A stretch of DNA of 64,000 nt from Salinicola halophilus (GTDB lineage: Bacteria > Pseudomonadota > Gammaproteobacteria > Pseudomonadales > Halomonadaceae): NCBI RefSeq assembly GCF_003206155.1, contig NZ_PZJV01000001.1:1195314-1259313 (forward strand). Reading direction: 5' to 3'. Positions 26,127 to 34,978 of the stretch are shown piece by piece. The notes below the pieces were generated by a model. That model was not told the DNA's origin, searched no databases, and saw only the letters and a list, made by a program, of their open reading frames with translations. The position numbers and the translations under genes were made by a program. How positions within the stretch are numbered: the first letter of the stretch is position 1; every line of letters begins with the position of its first letter.

Positions 26127-26888
26127 CTAGAAAATCGCGCGCACGCCCAGGAACAGCAGCGTCGGGGCGAGCAGAATGCCGAGTCCGGTGTAGAAGGTCG
26201 CGGTCATCGCACCGTAGGGCACCAGCCGCGCATCGGTGGCGGCGAGACCGGCGGCAACGCCGCTGGTGGTGCCGATCATCCCGCCGAAGATCATCGCCGA
26301 GCGAGGGTTGTCCAGACCGATCCACTTGGCGGTCAGCGGGGTCGCGATCATGGTCAGAATGGATTTGACCAGGCCCGCGGCGATCGACAGCGCGATCACT
26401 TCGGAGCTGGCACCGAGAGTCGCCCCGGTCACCGGCCCAACGATGTAGGTCACCGCCCCGGCGGCGATGGTGGTGATGTCCACGGGATCGCTGTAGCCGA
26501 AGCCCACGGCGACCACGGCGCCGGCGACGAACGAGACCAGCACGCCGAGAAACAGCGCGATCACGCCGCGAAAGCCGGCCTTTTTGACCTCCTGAAGACG
26601 CACGCCGTAGGCCGTCGCGATGATCGCCAGGTCTCGCAGCATGCCGCCGCCCATCAGCGCCAGCCCCGAGAAGAGCGTGACGTCGGCGAGGCCGTGACTG
26701 CCGCCGGTGGTGATCCCCCCGACGTAGGCGAGCGCCAGCCCGATGATGATGGCGATGGCGCTGCCGTGCAGGCGGCCCCCGGTCAGGTTGCGGCTCATCC
26801 AGTAGGCGACGTACATCGCCAGGCCGATGACAGCGAACGCCGCGATCAGATGATACTTGTCGACCAGCGATACGATGGAATCGTTCAT
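26127..26888 (-). CDS. madM: Malonate transporter subunit MadM
   Basis: A 253-residue membrane protein with about eight hydrophobic segments. MadM and MadL together form the sodium-dependent malonate carrier first described with malonate decarboxylase systems. The GGITTGGSHGLADVTLFSGLALMGGGMLRD and GGMIGTTSGVAAGLAATDARLVPYGAMTATFYTGLG stretches are typical. It lies 12 nt after madL. Both lie downstream of malonyl-CoA synthetase and malonyl-CoA decarboxylase genes on the same strand, so the carrier very likely feeds them. The ATG is at 26888. Confidence 0.93.
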   Translation of the reverse strand: MNDSIVSLVDKYHLIAAFAVIGLAMYVAYWMSRNLTGGRLHGSAIAIIIGLALAYVGGITTGGSHGLADVTLFSGLALMGGGMLRDLAIIATAYGVRLQEVKKAGFRGVIALFLGVLVSFVAGAVVAVGFGYSDPVDITTIAAGAVTYIVGPVTGATLGASSEVIALSIAAGLVKSILTMIATPLTAKWIGLDNPRSAMIFGGMIGTTSGVAAGLAATDARLVPYGAMTATFYTGLGILLAPTLLFLGVRAIF

Positions 26889-26900
26889 GAGGCGCTCCTC

Positions 26901-27308
26901 TTATCGACCGGTAGGCGGTTGTGACTGGGGACGCGCATCCAGCGGCGCGGCATCGTCGACCTTCTTGCCGGTGAGCACCGGCACCAGCGCGAGGCCGAGC
27001 ACCACGGCAAGCGTGCCGGCAAGGATCGCGACCAGCCCGCCGCTGAAGGCCGCGGCGACGTTCTGGCTCGCGGCCATCGCGACCACGATGGGGATGTACA
27101 TCGCGTTCCAGAAATTGATACCGCTTTCGGTCGCCTCGGGCAGCTTGCCGCGGTCCTTGAGATAACCGGTGAGGAAGATGAGCAGCAGCATGGCGATACC
27201 CACGCCGCCAAGGTTGGCATCGATACCCAGCAGCTGGCCGAGTACGTCGCCGATGATTAGGCCGGCCAGCATGCAGCCGGCGAGCAGTGCGACACCGTAG
27301 ATCACCAT
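26901..27308 (-). CDS. madL: Malonate transporter subunit MadL
   Basis: A 135-residue membrane protein with four hydrophobic segments. It starts MVIYGVALLAGCMLAGLIIGDVLGQLLG and contains NLGGVGIAMLLLIFLT and ESGINFWNAMYIPIVVAMAASQNV, matching MadL. It is the small subunit of the malonate carrier with MadM. The polar C-terminal tail (last ~20 residues) is cytoplasmic in character. The ATG is at 27308. A 170-nt gap separates it from matB upstream, with no promoter I can support, so the whole matA-matB-madL-madM set is probably one unit. Confidence 0.92.
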   Translation of the reverse strand: MVIYGVALLAGCMLAGLIIGDVLGQLLGIDANLGGVGIAMLLLIFLTGYLKDRGKLPEATESGINFWNAMYIPIVVAMAASQNVAAAFSGGLVAILAGTLAVVLGLALVPVLTGKKVDDAAPLDARPQSQPPTGR

Positions 27309-27478
27309 CGTTGTTCACCTCTCTAGGCGTCGATCGACGCCGGGCGTTGTTTTGGGTGTCCAGTCGGACGAGAGTGGCGTGCCCGAGTCGCTGCCAACGA
27401 GCGACTCGAGGTCTGACGTGAAACGGATCTCCTGGGGAAAGGGGGATGGCGGAAGGCGTGACCGAAAGGTCCGACGGC

Positions 27479-29017
27479 TCAGGCGCTCGAAGCGCCGGAC
27501 GTCTGATAGAGATCGGCGTAGCGCTCGCGCAGCACGTTCTTCTGAACCTTGCCCATCACGTTTCGCGGCAGGCAATCGACGAAGAAGACCCGCTTGGGCT
27601 GCTTGTAGCGCGCGACCTTCTCGCCGAGCGCGGCGAGCACGGCCGCTTCGTCGAGGCTCGCATCGGGCTTGAGCACCACCGCTGCGGTGACGCCTTCGCC
27701 AAGATCGGGATGAGGAACCCCGACGATCGCGGATTCGACGACACCCGGCAGCTCGTCGATCCACTGCTCGATCTCCTTGGGATAGACGTTGTAGCCGCCG
27801 GAGATCACCAGGTCCTTGTCGCGACCCACGATCGAGAGATAGCCGTCGGCGTCGATCACCCCCAGATCCCCGGTGATGAAGAACCCGTCGTCACGGAACT
27901 CCGAGGCGGTCTTTTCCGGCATTCGCCAGTAACCCTTGAAGACGTTCGAACCGCGGACTTCCACCGCGCCCGTCTCGCCCGGCGACAGCGTCTCGCCACT
28001 CTCGCGGTCGGTGATACGCACCTCGCTGCCCGGCAGCGCGAAGCCCACAGTGCCCGGGCGACGCTCGCCGTCGTACGGATTGGAGGTGTTCATGTTGGTC
28101 TCGGTCATGCCATAGCGCTCGAGAATGGCATGGCCCGTGCGATCGCTGAATTCGCGATGGGTTTCGGCAAGTAGCGGCGCCGATCCCGAGACGAACAGGC
28201 GCATGTTGGCGGTGGTTTCACGATCGAGGCGCGGGCTCGCGAGCAGACGCGTATAGAACGTGGGCACGCCCATCAGCACGGTCGCCCGCGGCATCAGCGT
28301 GATCAGCTGCTCCGGGTCGAGCTTGGGCAAAAACGTCATCGAGGCGCCCACGGTGAGCACGATGTTGCAGGCGACGAAGAGCCCGTGGGTATGAAAGATC
28401 GGCAGCGCGTGCAGCAGATGATCCTCGCCGGTGAAGCGCCAGGTCTGCGCCAGCGCCTGGCTATTGGCGGCGAGATTGCTGTGCGTCAGCATCGCCCCCT
28501 TGGAGCGTCCGGTCGTCCCCGAGGTATACAGGATCGAGGCCAGATCGTCGGCTCCGATCTCGGCGATACGCTCGTCCTCCGAGGCACGGGCGACCCGCGC
28601 CATCAGCGAGCCGCCACCATCGATACCGAGCGTTTCCACGCCGTCGACGCCACAGGCAGCCGCGAGTCGACGCGCCGCCTCTTCGGCCTGCGGGCGACAG
28701 ACGTAGAGCTTGGGCTCGGCGTCGCCGAGGAAATACTCGATCTCTGCATCGGTATACGCCGTATTGAGCGGTAGATAGACGCCGCCGACCTGCAGGCAAG
28801 CCAGATAGAGCATGATCGCCTGCGGGCTCTTGTCGACCTGGACGACCACCCGGTCTCCGGGTTCGACGCCGCTTTCGCGCAGCACCTTCGCCATGCGACG
28901 AGACAGCGAGAGCACGTCGCTGTAGCGATAGCGGTCGCCTTCCGGCGTGTCGATCAGCACCTTGTCCGGCTGACGCGCGAAATGGTCCTGAAACTGCAGA
29001 TAGAGGTTGTGGTTCAT
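27479..29017 (-). CDS. matB: Malonyl-CoA synthetase
   Basis: A 512-residue ANL-superfamily acyl-CoA ligase that activates malonate with ATP and coenzyme A. Adenylation motifs: ILYTSGTTGRSKGAMLTHSN (P-loop-like), YGMTETNMNTSNPYDGERRPGTVG, TGDLGVIDADGYLSIVGRDKD and ISGGYNVYPKEIE, with the catalytic Lys near the end in RNVMGKVQK. The RYGMTETNMNTSNPY segment matches MatB as I recall it. The ATG at 29017 has GGGAGA upstream; frames further upstream overlap the malonyl-CoA decarboxylase gene. It lies 46 nt after matA. Malonate taken up by MadLM would become malonyl-CoA here and acetyl-CoA through MatA. Confidence 0.92.
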   Translation of the reverse strand: MNHNLYLQFQDHFARQPDKVLIDTPEGDRYRYSDVLSLSRRMAKVLRESGVEPGDRVVVQVDKSPQAIMLYLACLQVGGVYLPLNTAYTDAEIEYFLGDAEPKLYVCRPQAEEAARRLAAACGVDGVETLGIDGGGSLMARVARASEDERIAEIGADDLASILYTSGTTGRSKGAMLTHSNLAANSQALAQTWRFTGEDHLLHALPIFHTHGLFVACNIVLTVGASMTFLPKLDPEQLITLMPRATVLMGVPTFYTRLLASPRLDRETTANMRLFVSGSAPLLAETHREFSDRTGHAILERYGMTETNMNTSNPYDGERRPGTVGFALPGSEVRITDRESGETLSPGETGAVEVRGSNVFKGYWRMPEKTASEFRDDGFFITGDLGVIDADGYLSIVGRDKDLVISGGYNVYPKEIEQWIDELPGVVESAIVGVPHPDLGEGVTAAVVLKPDASLDEAAVLAALGEKVARYKQPKRVFFVDCLPRNVMGKVQKNVLRERYADLYQTSGASSA

Positions 29018-29063
29018 GCGAATCTCCCGCTTTGCCGCCACCTGTGTGGCTTGCGATCTCATA

Positions 29064-30425
29064 TCAGGCGTCGGCCTTCGACGTGCTGCTCCGCAGGCGT
29101 GAACGGCCCTGCTTGGCATCGCGCCGGACCTCGCCGGCGCAGGCCACCGTGCCTTCACGGCTGAACGCTTCGTGGTTCTGTTCGATACGATCCAGCTCGT
29201 AGAGGTAATTGACCATCAGACCATGGGATTGCTTGAGTCCCTTGTCGGAGGTGTCTCCCGGCCAGTTGAGACGGTGCAGCGTGGCACCGTTGCCGAGATG
29301 GAATCGGGCGACGGGATCGAGTGGCAGCCCGCTTGTGTGTTTGGCGTCGACCAGATAGTGCGCTGCCAGACCGCGCACGGCCGGCTGCAGCTTCTCGCGC
29401 GCCTTGGCATCGGCGAGCCAGGGGCCGGATTCCAGCATCGTGGCGATCTCGTCACCCGCACCGCCCGGCTGGGCGCTGCGCTCGTTCTCCAGCCACTGAG
29501 CGAAGCCGGGCACCGGCGAGAGCGTGACGAACTTCTCCAGATTGGGCAGTTCGCGCTTGAGTTCCTGAACCACCTGCTTGATCAGGAAATTGCCGAAGGA
29601 GATGCCCTTGAGGCCGCTCTGACAGTTACTGATGCTGTAGAACGCTGCCGTGTCGGCCTCTTCGAGACTCACGTCATCGCCGCCGGCCAGAATGTCCTGG
29701 ATGTTGCTGGGAATGCCGCGACACAGTGCCACTTCGACGAAGATCAGCGGCTCGTCACCGGTGGCCGGGTGAAAGAAGGCATAGCAGCGACGATCGTCGG
29801 GATCGAGACGCCGGCGCAGATCGGGCCAGTCGTTGATTGCGTGGACCGCTTCGTAACGGATGATCTTCTCCAGCACCGCCGCCGGCGTGTTCCAGTCGAT
29901 GCTCTCGAGCACCAGAAACCCGCGGTTGAACCAGGAGGCGAAGAGGTGCGCGAAATCCGCATCCAGCGGTTTGAGGTGCGGGTGGGTCTTGAGGAAGGCG
30001 AGCAGATCGGCACGCATCTTGACCAGCTCGTAGGTACCGCCGGGGCAGAGATTGAGCCGCCGCAGCAGGTGCTGGCGCCGCGGTTCGCAGGCCGCAAACA
30101 GCGTCTCCAGACTGGCGTTGTCCTCGCTTTCGCGATACCGGGCGTAGGCGGTGTGGATCTCTTCGGGGACGGCCGCATAGTGCTCGGCGAGAAGCTCGAA
30201 GAAAGCGAGCCGCCCGGCTTCGTCCAGGGTGGCGTAGCGTTCCAGCGCCTCTTGAGCGGTCAGAATCTGCGAGGCCTCCCCCACGGGATGCATCAGCGTT
30301 TCGCACAGCGTACTCAGACGCGAAAGCCCGTTCGGTGACCCCTTCTTGTCGGCTTGCGGTGCCTGACGAGTGCGTCGACCGATGCTCGACAGAAGCTCCT
30401 GGAGGAAGTTCATATTGACGTTCAT
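29064..30425 (-). CDS. matA: Malonyl-CoA decarboxylase
   Basis: A 453-residue protein with the all-helical N-terminal region and acetyltransferase-like C-terminal region of malonyl-CoA decarboxylase. Landmarks are CPGGTYELVKMRADLL, LFASWFNRGFLVLESIDWNTPA, SNCQSGLKGISFGNFLIKQV, TLSPVPGFAQWL (catalytic Ser), VARFHLGNGATLHRLNWPGD (catalytic His) and SHGLMVNYLYELDRIEQNHE. It releases CO2 from malonyl-CoA to give acetyl-CoA. The ATG at 30425 has AGAGGG upstream. It is the first gene of the malonate operon, divergent from matR. A TGTATACA operator lies 139 nt upstream. The C-terminal ~30 residues are basic and poorly conserved. Confidence 0.94.
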   Translation of the reverse strand: MNVNMNFLQELLSSIGRRTRQAPQADKKGSPNGLSRLSTLCETLMHPVGEASQILTAQEALERYATLDEAGRLAFFELLAEHYAAVPEEIHTAYARYRESEDNASLETLFAACEPRRQHLLRRLNLCPGGTYELVKMRADLLAFLKTHPHLKPLDADFAHLFASWFNRGFLVLESIDWNTPAAVLEKIIRYEAVHAINDWPDLRRRLDPDDRRCYAFFHPATGDEPLIFVEVALCRGIPSNIQDILAGGDDVSLEEADTAAFYSISNCQSGLKGISFGNFLIKQVVQELKRELPNLEKFVTLSPVPGFAQWLENERSAQPGGAGDEIATMLESGPWLADAKAREKLQPAVRGLAAHYLVDAKHTSGLPLDPVARFHLGNGATLHRLNWPGDTSDKGLKQSHGLMVNYLYELDRIEQNHEAFSREGTVACAGEVRRDAKQGRSRLRSSTSKADA

Positions 30426-30748
30426 GCCGGCCCTCTCGGGTCGATGACTGGACGCTCGTCGACGACAAGCGATCGATTCGCTCGGTCAAAAGCCGTTGCA
30501 AGAGTCGCTACATCGCGAGACGCTGAGCGCGACGCGAGGCAGGCATACATGCTCCAGCCCTGATGTATACAACAGTTGGGCATGGGGCAGAGGGTGTCAA
30601 TATAGGAGAAAGTCTAAGGTGGCCGACCAACCGCCCTGCGAGACACCGACGACGCGCCAGTCAGAAGCAGCCGAGACGCCGGCCGGCGGCCGGCGGCCGG
30701 CCTGCCGCGAGGGCGACGGGCTCTCGTGACGTGAAGGACGCTCGTGAC
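30426..30748. other. 323-nt divergent malonate regulatory region
   Basis: The shared promoter region of matA (minus) and matR (plus). It contains the TGTATACA operator and a related GCATACATGC element at 30543-30552. I cannot assign -10/-35 boxes confidently. Confidence 0.5.
30564..30571. promoter_or_regulatory. MatR-type operator TGTATACA
   Basis: A perfect 8-bp palindrome TGTATACA, followed by A. The reported operator of the rhizobial GntR-type malonate regulator MatR is TTGTATACAA. The site here matches 9 of those 10 positions and lies exactly in the divergent matA-matR region. Confidence 0.72.
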
Positions 30749-31441
30749 ATGAAAGACAAACATCCGACGAAGACGCGTCCGTCGCGGGCGCAGTGGCTTC
30801 GCGAGCATCTGGAAAACGCCATCGTCGACGGCCACTTCGCGCCGGGCGACCGGCTCGACCCGGTGGCGCTGGCCCGCGACTACGATTGCTCGCGAACCCC
30901 GATTCGTGAAGCGCTACAGCAGCTCGAGGCCTCGGGCATGGTGCGGGTCTACCCCAAACGGGGCACGTTCGTGACGCAGCTCGGGGTTGCCGATCTGGTC
31001 GAGCGTTTCGATGTCATGGCAGAGCTCGAGGGCATGTGCGCGCGACTGGCGGCGCGACGCATCACGTCAGAGGAGCTGTCGGCTCTCAGGCGCGCACACG
31101 AGGCCTGCCGCGACTGTCTTGATGGCAGCGACGCCGACCATTACTACCACGCCAACGGCACGTTCCATCACTTGATCTACGCCGCCAGCCACAATGCCTT
31201 TCTGACGCAGGAAGCGACCCGGCTGCACGCGATTCTCAAGCCCTACCGCCGGCTACAACTTCACGCCTATCACCGTCTGCAGGAGAGCTTTGCCGAGCAC
31301 GAAGCCATTCTCGGCGCCATCGAACGTCGCGATGCGGACGCGGCACGTCAGGCGATCCAGCATCACGTTCAGCTTCAAGGCAATCGTTTCAACGACCTGA
31401 TGGCGACGATGCCTCAGCTCAGAGAGACCCGGCCGGAATGA
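30749..31441 (+). CDS. matR: GntR-family (FadR-type) malonate regulator
   Basis: A 230-residue regulator. The winged helix-turn-helix is at about 14-80 (LARDYDCSRTPIREALQQLEASGMVRVYPKRGTFV). A helical FCD/FadR-type effector domain follows, with the metal/ligand residues in ANGTFHHLIYAASHN (His) and ESFAEHEAILGAIERRDAD (His). It is expected to repress the divergent matA operon and respond to malonate or malonyl-CoA. The ATG at 30749 gives MKDKHPTKTRPSRAQWLREHL, the normal start; the frame is open back to an ATG at 30563 inside the operator, which is unlikely to be used. Confidence 0.88.
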   Translation: MKDKHPTKTRPSRAQWLREHLENAIVDGHFAPGDRLDPVALARDYDCSRTPIREALQQLEASGMVRVYPKRGTFVTQLGVADLVERFDVMAELEGMCARLAARRITSEELSALRRAHEACRDCLDGSDADHYYHANGTFHHLIYAASHNAFLTQEATRLHAILKPYRRLQLHAYHRLQESFAEHEAILGAIERRDADAARQAIQHHVQLQGNRFNDLMATMPQLRETRPE

Positions 31442-31470
31442 CTGTCTCGCCGGCGGCCGTCAGGGAAGGA

Positions 31471-31650
31471 TCAATCGAAGAACAGCGTCACCAGCACCGC
31501 CAGCCCGCCGACCAGCGTCGCGGTCACGACGGCGACGCTCACCAGTCGATTCAGCCACAGATCCACGCGTGACGGCGCGGCGGACGACCGCGCATCACGT
31601 CGCGTCGCACCGTGGCGTCGAGGCTGCCTGGGTCTCACCGCCGGTTGCAT
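31471..31650 (-). CDS. Small predicted one-helix membrane protein
   Basis: A complete 59-codon frame on the minus strand starting with ATG at 31650. The first ~30 residues are basic (many Arg/Pro). A hydrophobic helix RLVSVAVVTATLVGGLAVLVTLFF follows at the C-terminus, ending FFD. The topology is of the positive-inside type with a single membrane span. The ribosome site is weak (GGAG about 11 nt upstream). It lies between matR and the BCCT carrier gene. I do not recognise the family; coding status rests on the clean helix and its basic flank. Confidence 0.42.
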   Translation of the reverse strand: MQPAVRPRQPRRHGATRRDARSSAAPSRVDLWLNRLVSVAVVTATLVGGLAVLVTLFFD

Positions 31651-31780
31651 GAATGAAGGCTCCGGGCCACTGGAAAGGAAATCGAGGGTGCCGCGTCGAG
31701 CGGCGCTCTAAAACTAAGCTGTTTTCACGATTTTCTCCACTGCCAAGCCGCCGTTCAACGCACGCCCCGGCACAGAAATG

Positions 31781-31809
31781 AAAAAACCCCATCGCTTGGC
31801 GATGGGGTT
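31781..31809 (-). terminator. Rho-independent terminator of the BCCT gene
   Basis: On the minus strand a perfect 11-bp stem, AACCCCATCGC (31785-31795) paired with GCGATGGGGTT (31799-31809), has a 3-nt loop and is followed by a run of T. It lies 35 nt after the BCCT stop codon. Confidence 0.88.
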
Positions 31810-31844
31810 CAGTCACGATGCGCACTCGGCTGCCCGCTGCGGCA

Positions 31845-33479
31845 TCAGCGCGGGTTGATGCGCCGATTCTTGACGTCCGGCGCGCGGCGATAGCGATCCT
31901 CGTCGGCCAGCGTCTCCGCCTCGAAGGCATCGGCGCCTACCGGCGTTTCGCTGTGACGACGGTAGAGCGCCGTCAGCATCGCTTTGCGGTCGGCACGCAG
32001 CTCCCGGATCATCACCAGGATCATGCCGTAGAGAATGAAGGTGAACGGCAGCGCCGAGAGCACCGCGGCCGACTGCAGCCCCTTCAGTCCGTTCTCGCCG
32101 CCCGCCGACAGCAGCGTCAGACAGATCGCGGCGATCAGCACGCCCCAGATGATGCGCTTCACCAGCGGCGGGTTGAGTGAACCGTTGTCGGTCATCTGGG
32201 AAACGATATAGGTCGCGGAGTCGGCGGAAGTCACCAGGAAGATGAAGATCAAGAAGAGCGCCACCACTGACAGCACGTTGGAGAACGGCATCAGATCGAA
32301 CATCTGGAACAGCGCCGAGGTCAGGTTGTCCTGGGTCGCCTGGGCCAGCCCGGCATCGCCGGTCAGCTCCATCTGAATCGCCGCACCGCCGAACACCCCG
32401 ATCCAGAGACACGCCAGCAGCGGCGGCACGATCAGCACCCCGAAGACGTACTCCTTGATCGTGCGGCCGCGGGAGATTCGTGCGACGAAGGTGCCGACGA
32501 ACGGCGACCAGGCGATGACCCAGGCCCAGTAGAAGATCGTCCAGGTACTCGCCCACTCGCTATCCTCGAACGGCGACATGCGCAGGCTCATGCCGATGAA
32601 GTTCTGCAGATAGTCCCCGATGCCCAGCGTGATGGTCTCGAGAATCGCCACCGTCGGGCCGGTGAACAGCACGTAGAACATCAGCGCGAAGCAGAGCGCC
32701 AGGTTCAGGTTGGAGAGATACTTGATGCCCTTGTCGAGGCCGGTGGTCGTCGAGATCATGTAGCAGACAAACATCGCCCCCATGATGATGAACTGCCACA
32801 TCACGCTTTCTGAAACGCCAAACACGGCATTGAGTCCGCCGTTGATCTGCAACACGGCCAGACCGATCGAGGTCGCCACCCCCATCACCGTCGCCACCAC
32901 GGCGAAGATATCCAGCACGGGACCAAGCTTTCGGATCTTGGGCCGTTTGGCGGTCACCGAGGAGAGCACGTTGGAGACCATTCCGGCCTGACCCTTGCGG
33001 AACTGGTAGTAGGCAATGATCAGCCCCACGACGGAAAACGCCGCCCACTGATGGATACCCCAGTTGAAGAAGCTGTACTGAATGGCGTAGCGCGCGGCTT
33101 CCGGCGTGGCACCCTCGAAGTCGCCGTAAGGCGGCTGAATGTAGTGGCTCATGGGCTCGGCCATGCCGTAGAACACCAGCCCCACGCCGAAACCGGCCGC
33201 CAGTAGCATGCTGACCCAGGAGAAGAAACTGTACGTCGGCCGGCTGTCCTGAGGCCCCAGGCGAATCTTGCCGTACTTGCTGAACGCCAACGTGAACAGA
33301 AAGATCACGAACCCGAAGACGGAGATGAGATAGAACCAGCCAAAATAGTATGTCGTCGCATTCAGCAAGCGACCGGCGATGTCGCCGAATCCCTGCGGAA
33401 AGATCGCCCCGACGGCGACGATGATGACGATCACCAGCGCCGAGGCGATGAAGACAGTCTGATTAACGAATCTACCCAT
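31845..33479 (-). CDS. BCCT-family betaine/carnitine/choline transporter
   Basis: A 544-residue carrier with about twelve membrane segments. The family signature WTIFYWAWVIAWSPFVGTFVARISRGRT is present (about 320-350), as is the GMAEPMSHY segment and the QWAAFSVVGLI helix. BCCT carriers import compatible solutes such as glycine betaine with Na+ or H+, central to osmoadaptation in halophiles. The ~50-residue polar C-terminal tail is cytoplasmic and short for an osmosensing tail. The choice between betaine, choline and another trimethylammonium compound cannot be made. The ATG at 33479 has GGGGAGA upstream. The gene is monocistronic with its own terminator. Confidence 0.93.
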   Translation of the reverse strand: MGRFVNQTVFIASALVIVIIVAVGAIFPQGFGDIAGRLLNATTYYFGWFYLISVFGFVIFLFTLAFSKYGKIRLGPQDSRPTYSFFSWVSMLLAAGFGVGLVFYGMAEPMSHYIQPPYGDFEGATPEAARYAIQYSFFNWGIHQWAAFSVVGLIIAYYQFRKGQAGMVSNVLSSVTAKRPKIRKLGPVLDIFAVVATVMGVATSIGLAVLQINGGLNAVFGVSESVMWQFIIMGAMFVCYMISTTTGLDKGIKYLSNLNLALCFALMFYVLFTGPTVAILETITLGIGDYLQNFIGMSLRMSPFEDSEWASTWTIFYWAWVIAWSPFVGTFVARISRGRTIKEYVFGVLIVPPLLACLWIGVFGGAAIQMELTGDAGLAQATQDNLTSALFQMFDLMPFSNVLSVVALFLIFIFLVTSADSATYIVSQMTDNGSLNPPLVKRIIWGVLIAAICLTLLSAGGENGLKGLQSAAVLSALPFTFILYGMILVMIRELRADRKAMLTALYRRHSETPVGADAFEAETLADEDRYRRAPDVKNRRINPR

Positions 33480-33886
33480 GTTCTCCCCTTTTCTATTGTC
33501 GGTATGTCCTGGAGATGCCCGTCCTTGTTTCTAGCGATCAGCTCCTGAAAACCAGTCCCTGAGGATCGAATGAACGCTGCGTCGAATCGCGCGAATCGAC
33601 GCTCGACGGATCATCCGACCCGCGCGCCGCGCACGGCGTGCCGCTTGAGTGTAGACGTCAGACCCCGCGTTGCGACCCGGCGGCCTTTCGCATCGATCGT
33701 CTACCTTGCGCTGACCGCCGAAGACATACAACCGCGACGGGGGGCGACCCGTGTACGCGACGGCCACGTTCATGGGACGGTTGCATTCGTCTTTTCCGCC
33801 CTCATCATGGAGCCAACGATACGAAACAATGAGGGCGCTAACGGAGATCGCGTTGCGCGCCATCACTCCCCGGACCGAGGAAGACC
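33480..33886. other. 407-nt divergent intergenic region
   Basis: This region lies between the BCCT carrier (minus) and the luciferase-like oxidoreductase (plus). Only short open frames without coding character are present. I see no clear promoter boxes, repeats or RNA gene. Confidence 0.35.
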
Positions 33887-34882
33887 ATGTCACGACTCGC
33901 CGATATTCCCCTTTCCGTACTGGATCTCGCCCCCATCACGCGGGACGGGACCGCTGCCGAAACCTTTCGCCATAGCGTGGATCTGGCACAGCAGACCGAG
34001 CGGCTGGGCTACAACCGTTACTGGCTGGCCGAGCACCACAATATCGACGGTATCGCCAGCGCCGCCACCAGCGTGCTGATCGGCCATCTCGCCGGCGCCA
34101 CCTCGACGCTTCGCATCGGCAGCGGCGGGATCATGCTGCCGAACCACCCGCCACTGGCGATCGCCGAGCAGTTCGGCACCCTGGCCACGCTCTATCCCGA
34201 TCGCATCGATCTCGGGCTGGGGCGGGCACCGGGTTCCGACGGCGTCACCATGCAGGCGATGCGGCGTGATCCGCGCGCCGGCATCAACGACTTCCCCGAT
34301 CGCCTCGACGAGCTTCGCCGCTATCTGGGTGACAGTGTCCCCGGCCAGCGTGTCCGGGCGATTCCGGGCGAAAGCACGCATGTGCCGATCTGGCTGCTCG
34401 GCTCCAGCGGCTACAGCGCCCAGCTCGCGGCGAAACTCGGCCTGCCGTTCGCCTTCGCCGGTCAGTTCGCGCCGGGCTATATGGTCGAGGCGCTGCACCT
34501 CTACCGTGAAGGCTTCCAGCCGGGCGTACTCGACAAGCCGCATGCGATGATCGGGGTTCCGCTCGTCGCCGCCGACAGCGACGCCCACGCGGACTTCCTC
34601 GCCACCACGCAGCAGCAGAAATTTCTCAACCTGATTCGCGGCAAGAGCACGCGTACCCTGCCGCCGACCGAGCGCCTGGACTGGTCGCCGCAGGAGCAGG
34701 CGATGGTGAGGCAGAACCTGGGGGCTGCCGTGGTCGGGGGGCCCGAGAGCCTTCGCCAGCAGCTCGACGAGCTGCTCGAGGCCACCGGCGCCGACGAGAT
34801 CATGGTCAATACCGACTGCTACGATCACGCCGAGCGCGTGCGCTCCTACGAGATTCTCGCCGAGGTGTGGAAGGCGGCGTAA
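33887..34882 (+). CDS. Luciferase-like (LLM class) flavin-dependent oxidoreductase
   Basis: A 331-residue TIM-barrel protein of the bacterial luciferase superfamily. The N-terminus [21 protein letters not shown] and [26 protein letters not shown], then [24 protein letters not shown] and [13 protein letters not shown], fit the YhbW-type subfamily. It would use reduced flavin and oxygen on an unknown substrate. The ATG at 33887 has AGGAAG upstream. It stands alone: divergent from the BCCT gene and convergent with transaldolase. Function beyond the superfamily cannot be inferred. Confidence 0.9.
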   Translation: MSRLADIPLSVLDLAPITRDGTAAETFRHSVDLAQQTERLGYNRYWLAEHHNIDGIASAATSVLIGHLAGATSTLRIGSGGIMLPNHPPLAIAEQFGTLATLYPDRIDLGLGRAPGSDGVTMQAMRRDPRAGINDFPDRLDELRRYLGDSVPGQRVRAIPGESTHVPIWLLGSSGYSAQLAAKLGLPFAFAGQFAPGYMVEALHLYREGFQPGVLDKPHAMIGVPLVAADSDAHADFLATTQQQKFLNLIRGKSTRTLPPTERLDWSPQEQAMVRQNLGAAVVGGPESLRQQLDELLEATGADEIMVNTDCYDHAERVRSYEILAEVWKAA

Positions 34883-34924
34883 GCGCGACGAGCAAACGTC
34901 ACCCGCGCCTGCGCGAGGACGCAT

Positions 34925-34954
34925 AAAAGAACACCCGGCACATGGCCGGGTGTT
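34925..34954 (-). terminator. Rho-independent terminator of tal
   Basis: A 10-bp stem AACACCCGGC (34930-34939)/GCCGGGTGTT (34945-34954) with a 5-nt loop. On the minus strand it is followed by CTTTTA, 25 nt after the transaldolase stop. Confidence 0.75.
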
Positions 34955-34978
34955 GTCGTGGAGGACGAAGCGCGGCAT

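Noticed and set aside
30563-30748. N-terminal extension of matR to the ATG at 30563
   Set aside because: That ATG lies in the TGTATACA operator and the added residues are Arg/Pro-rich; the family start is at 30749.
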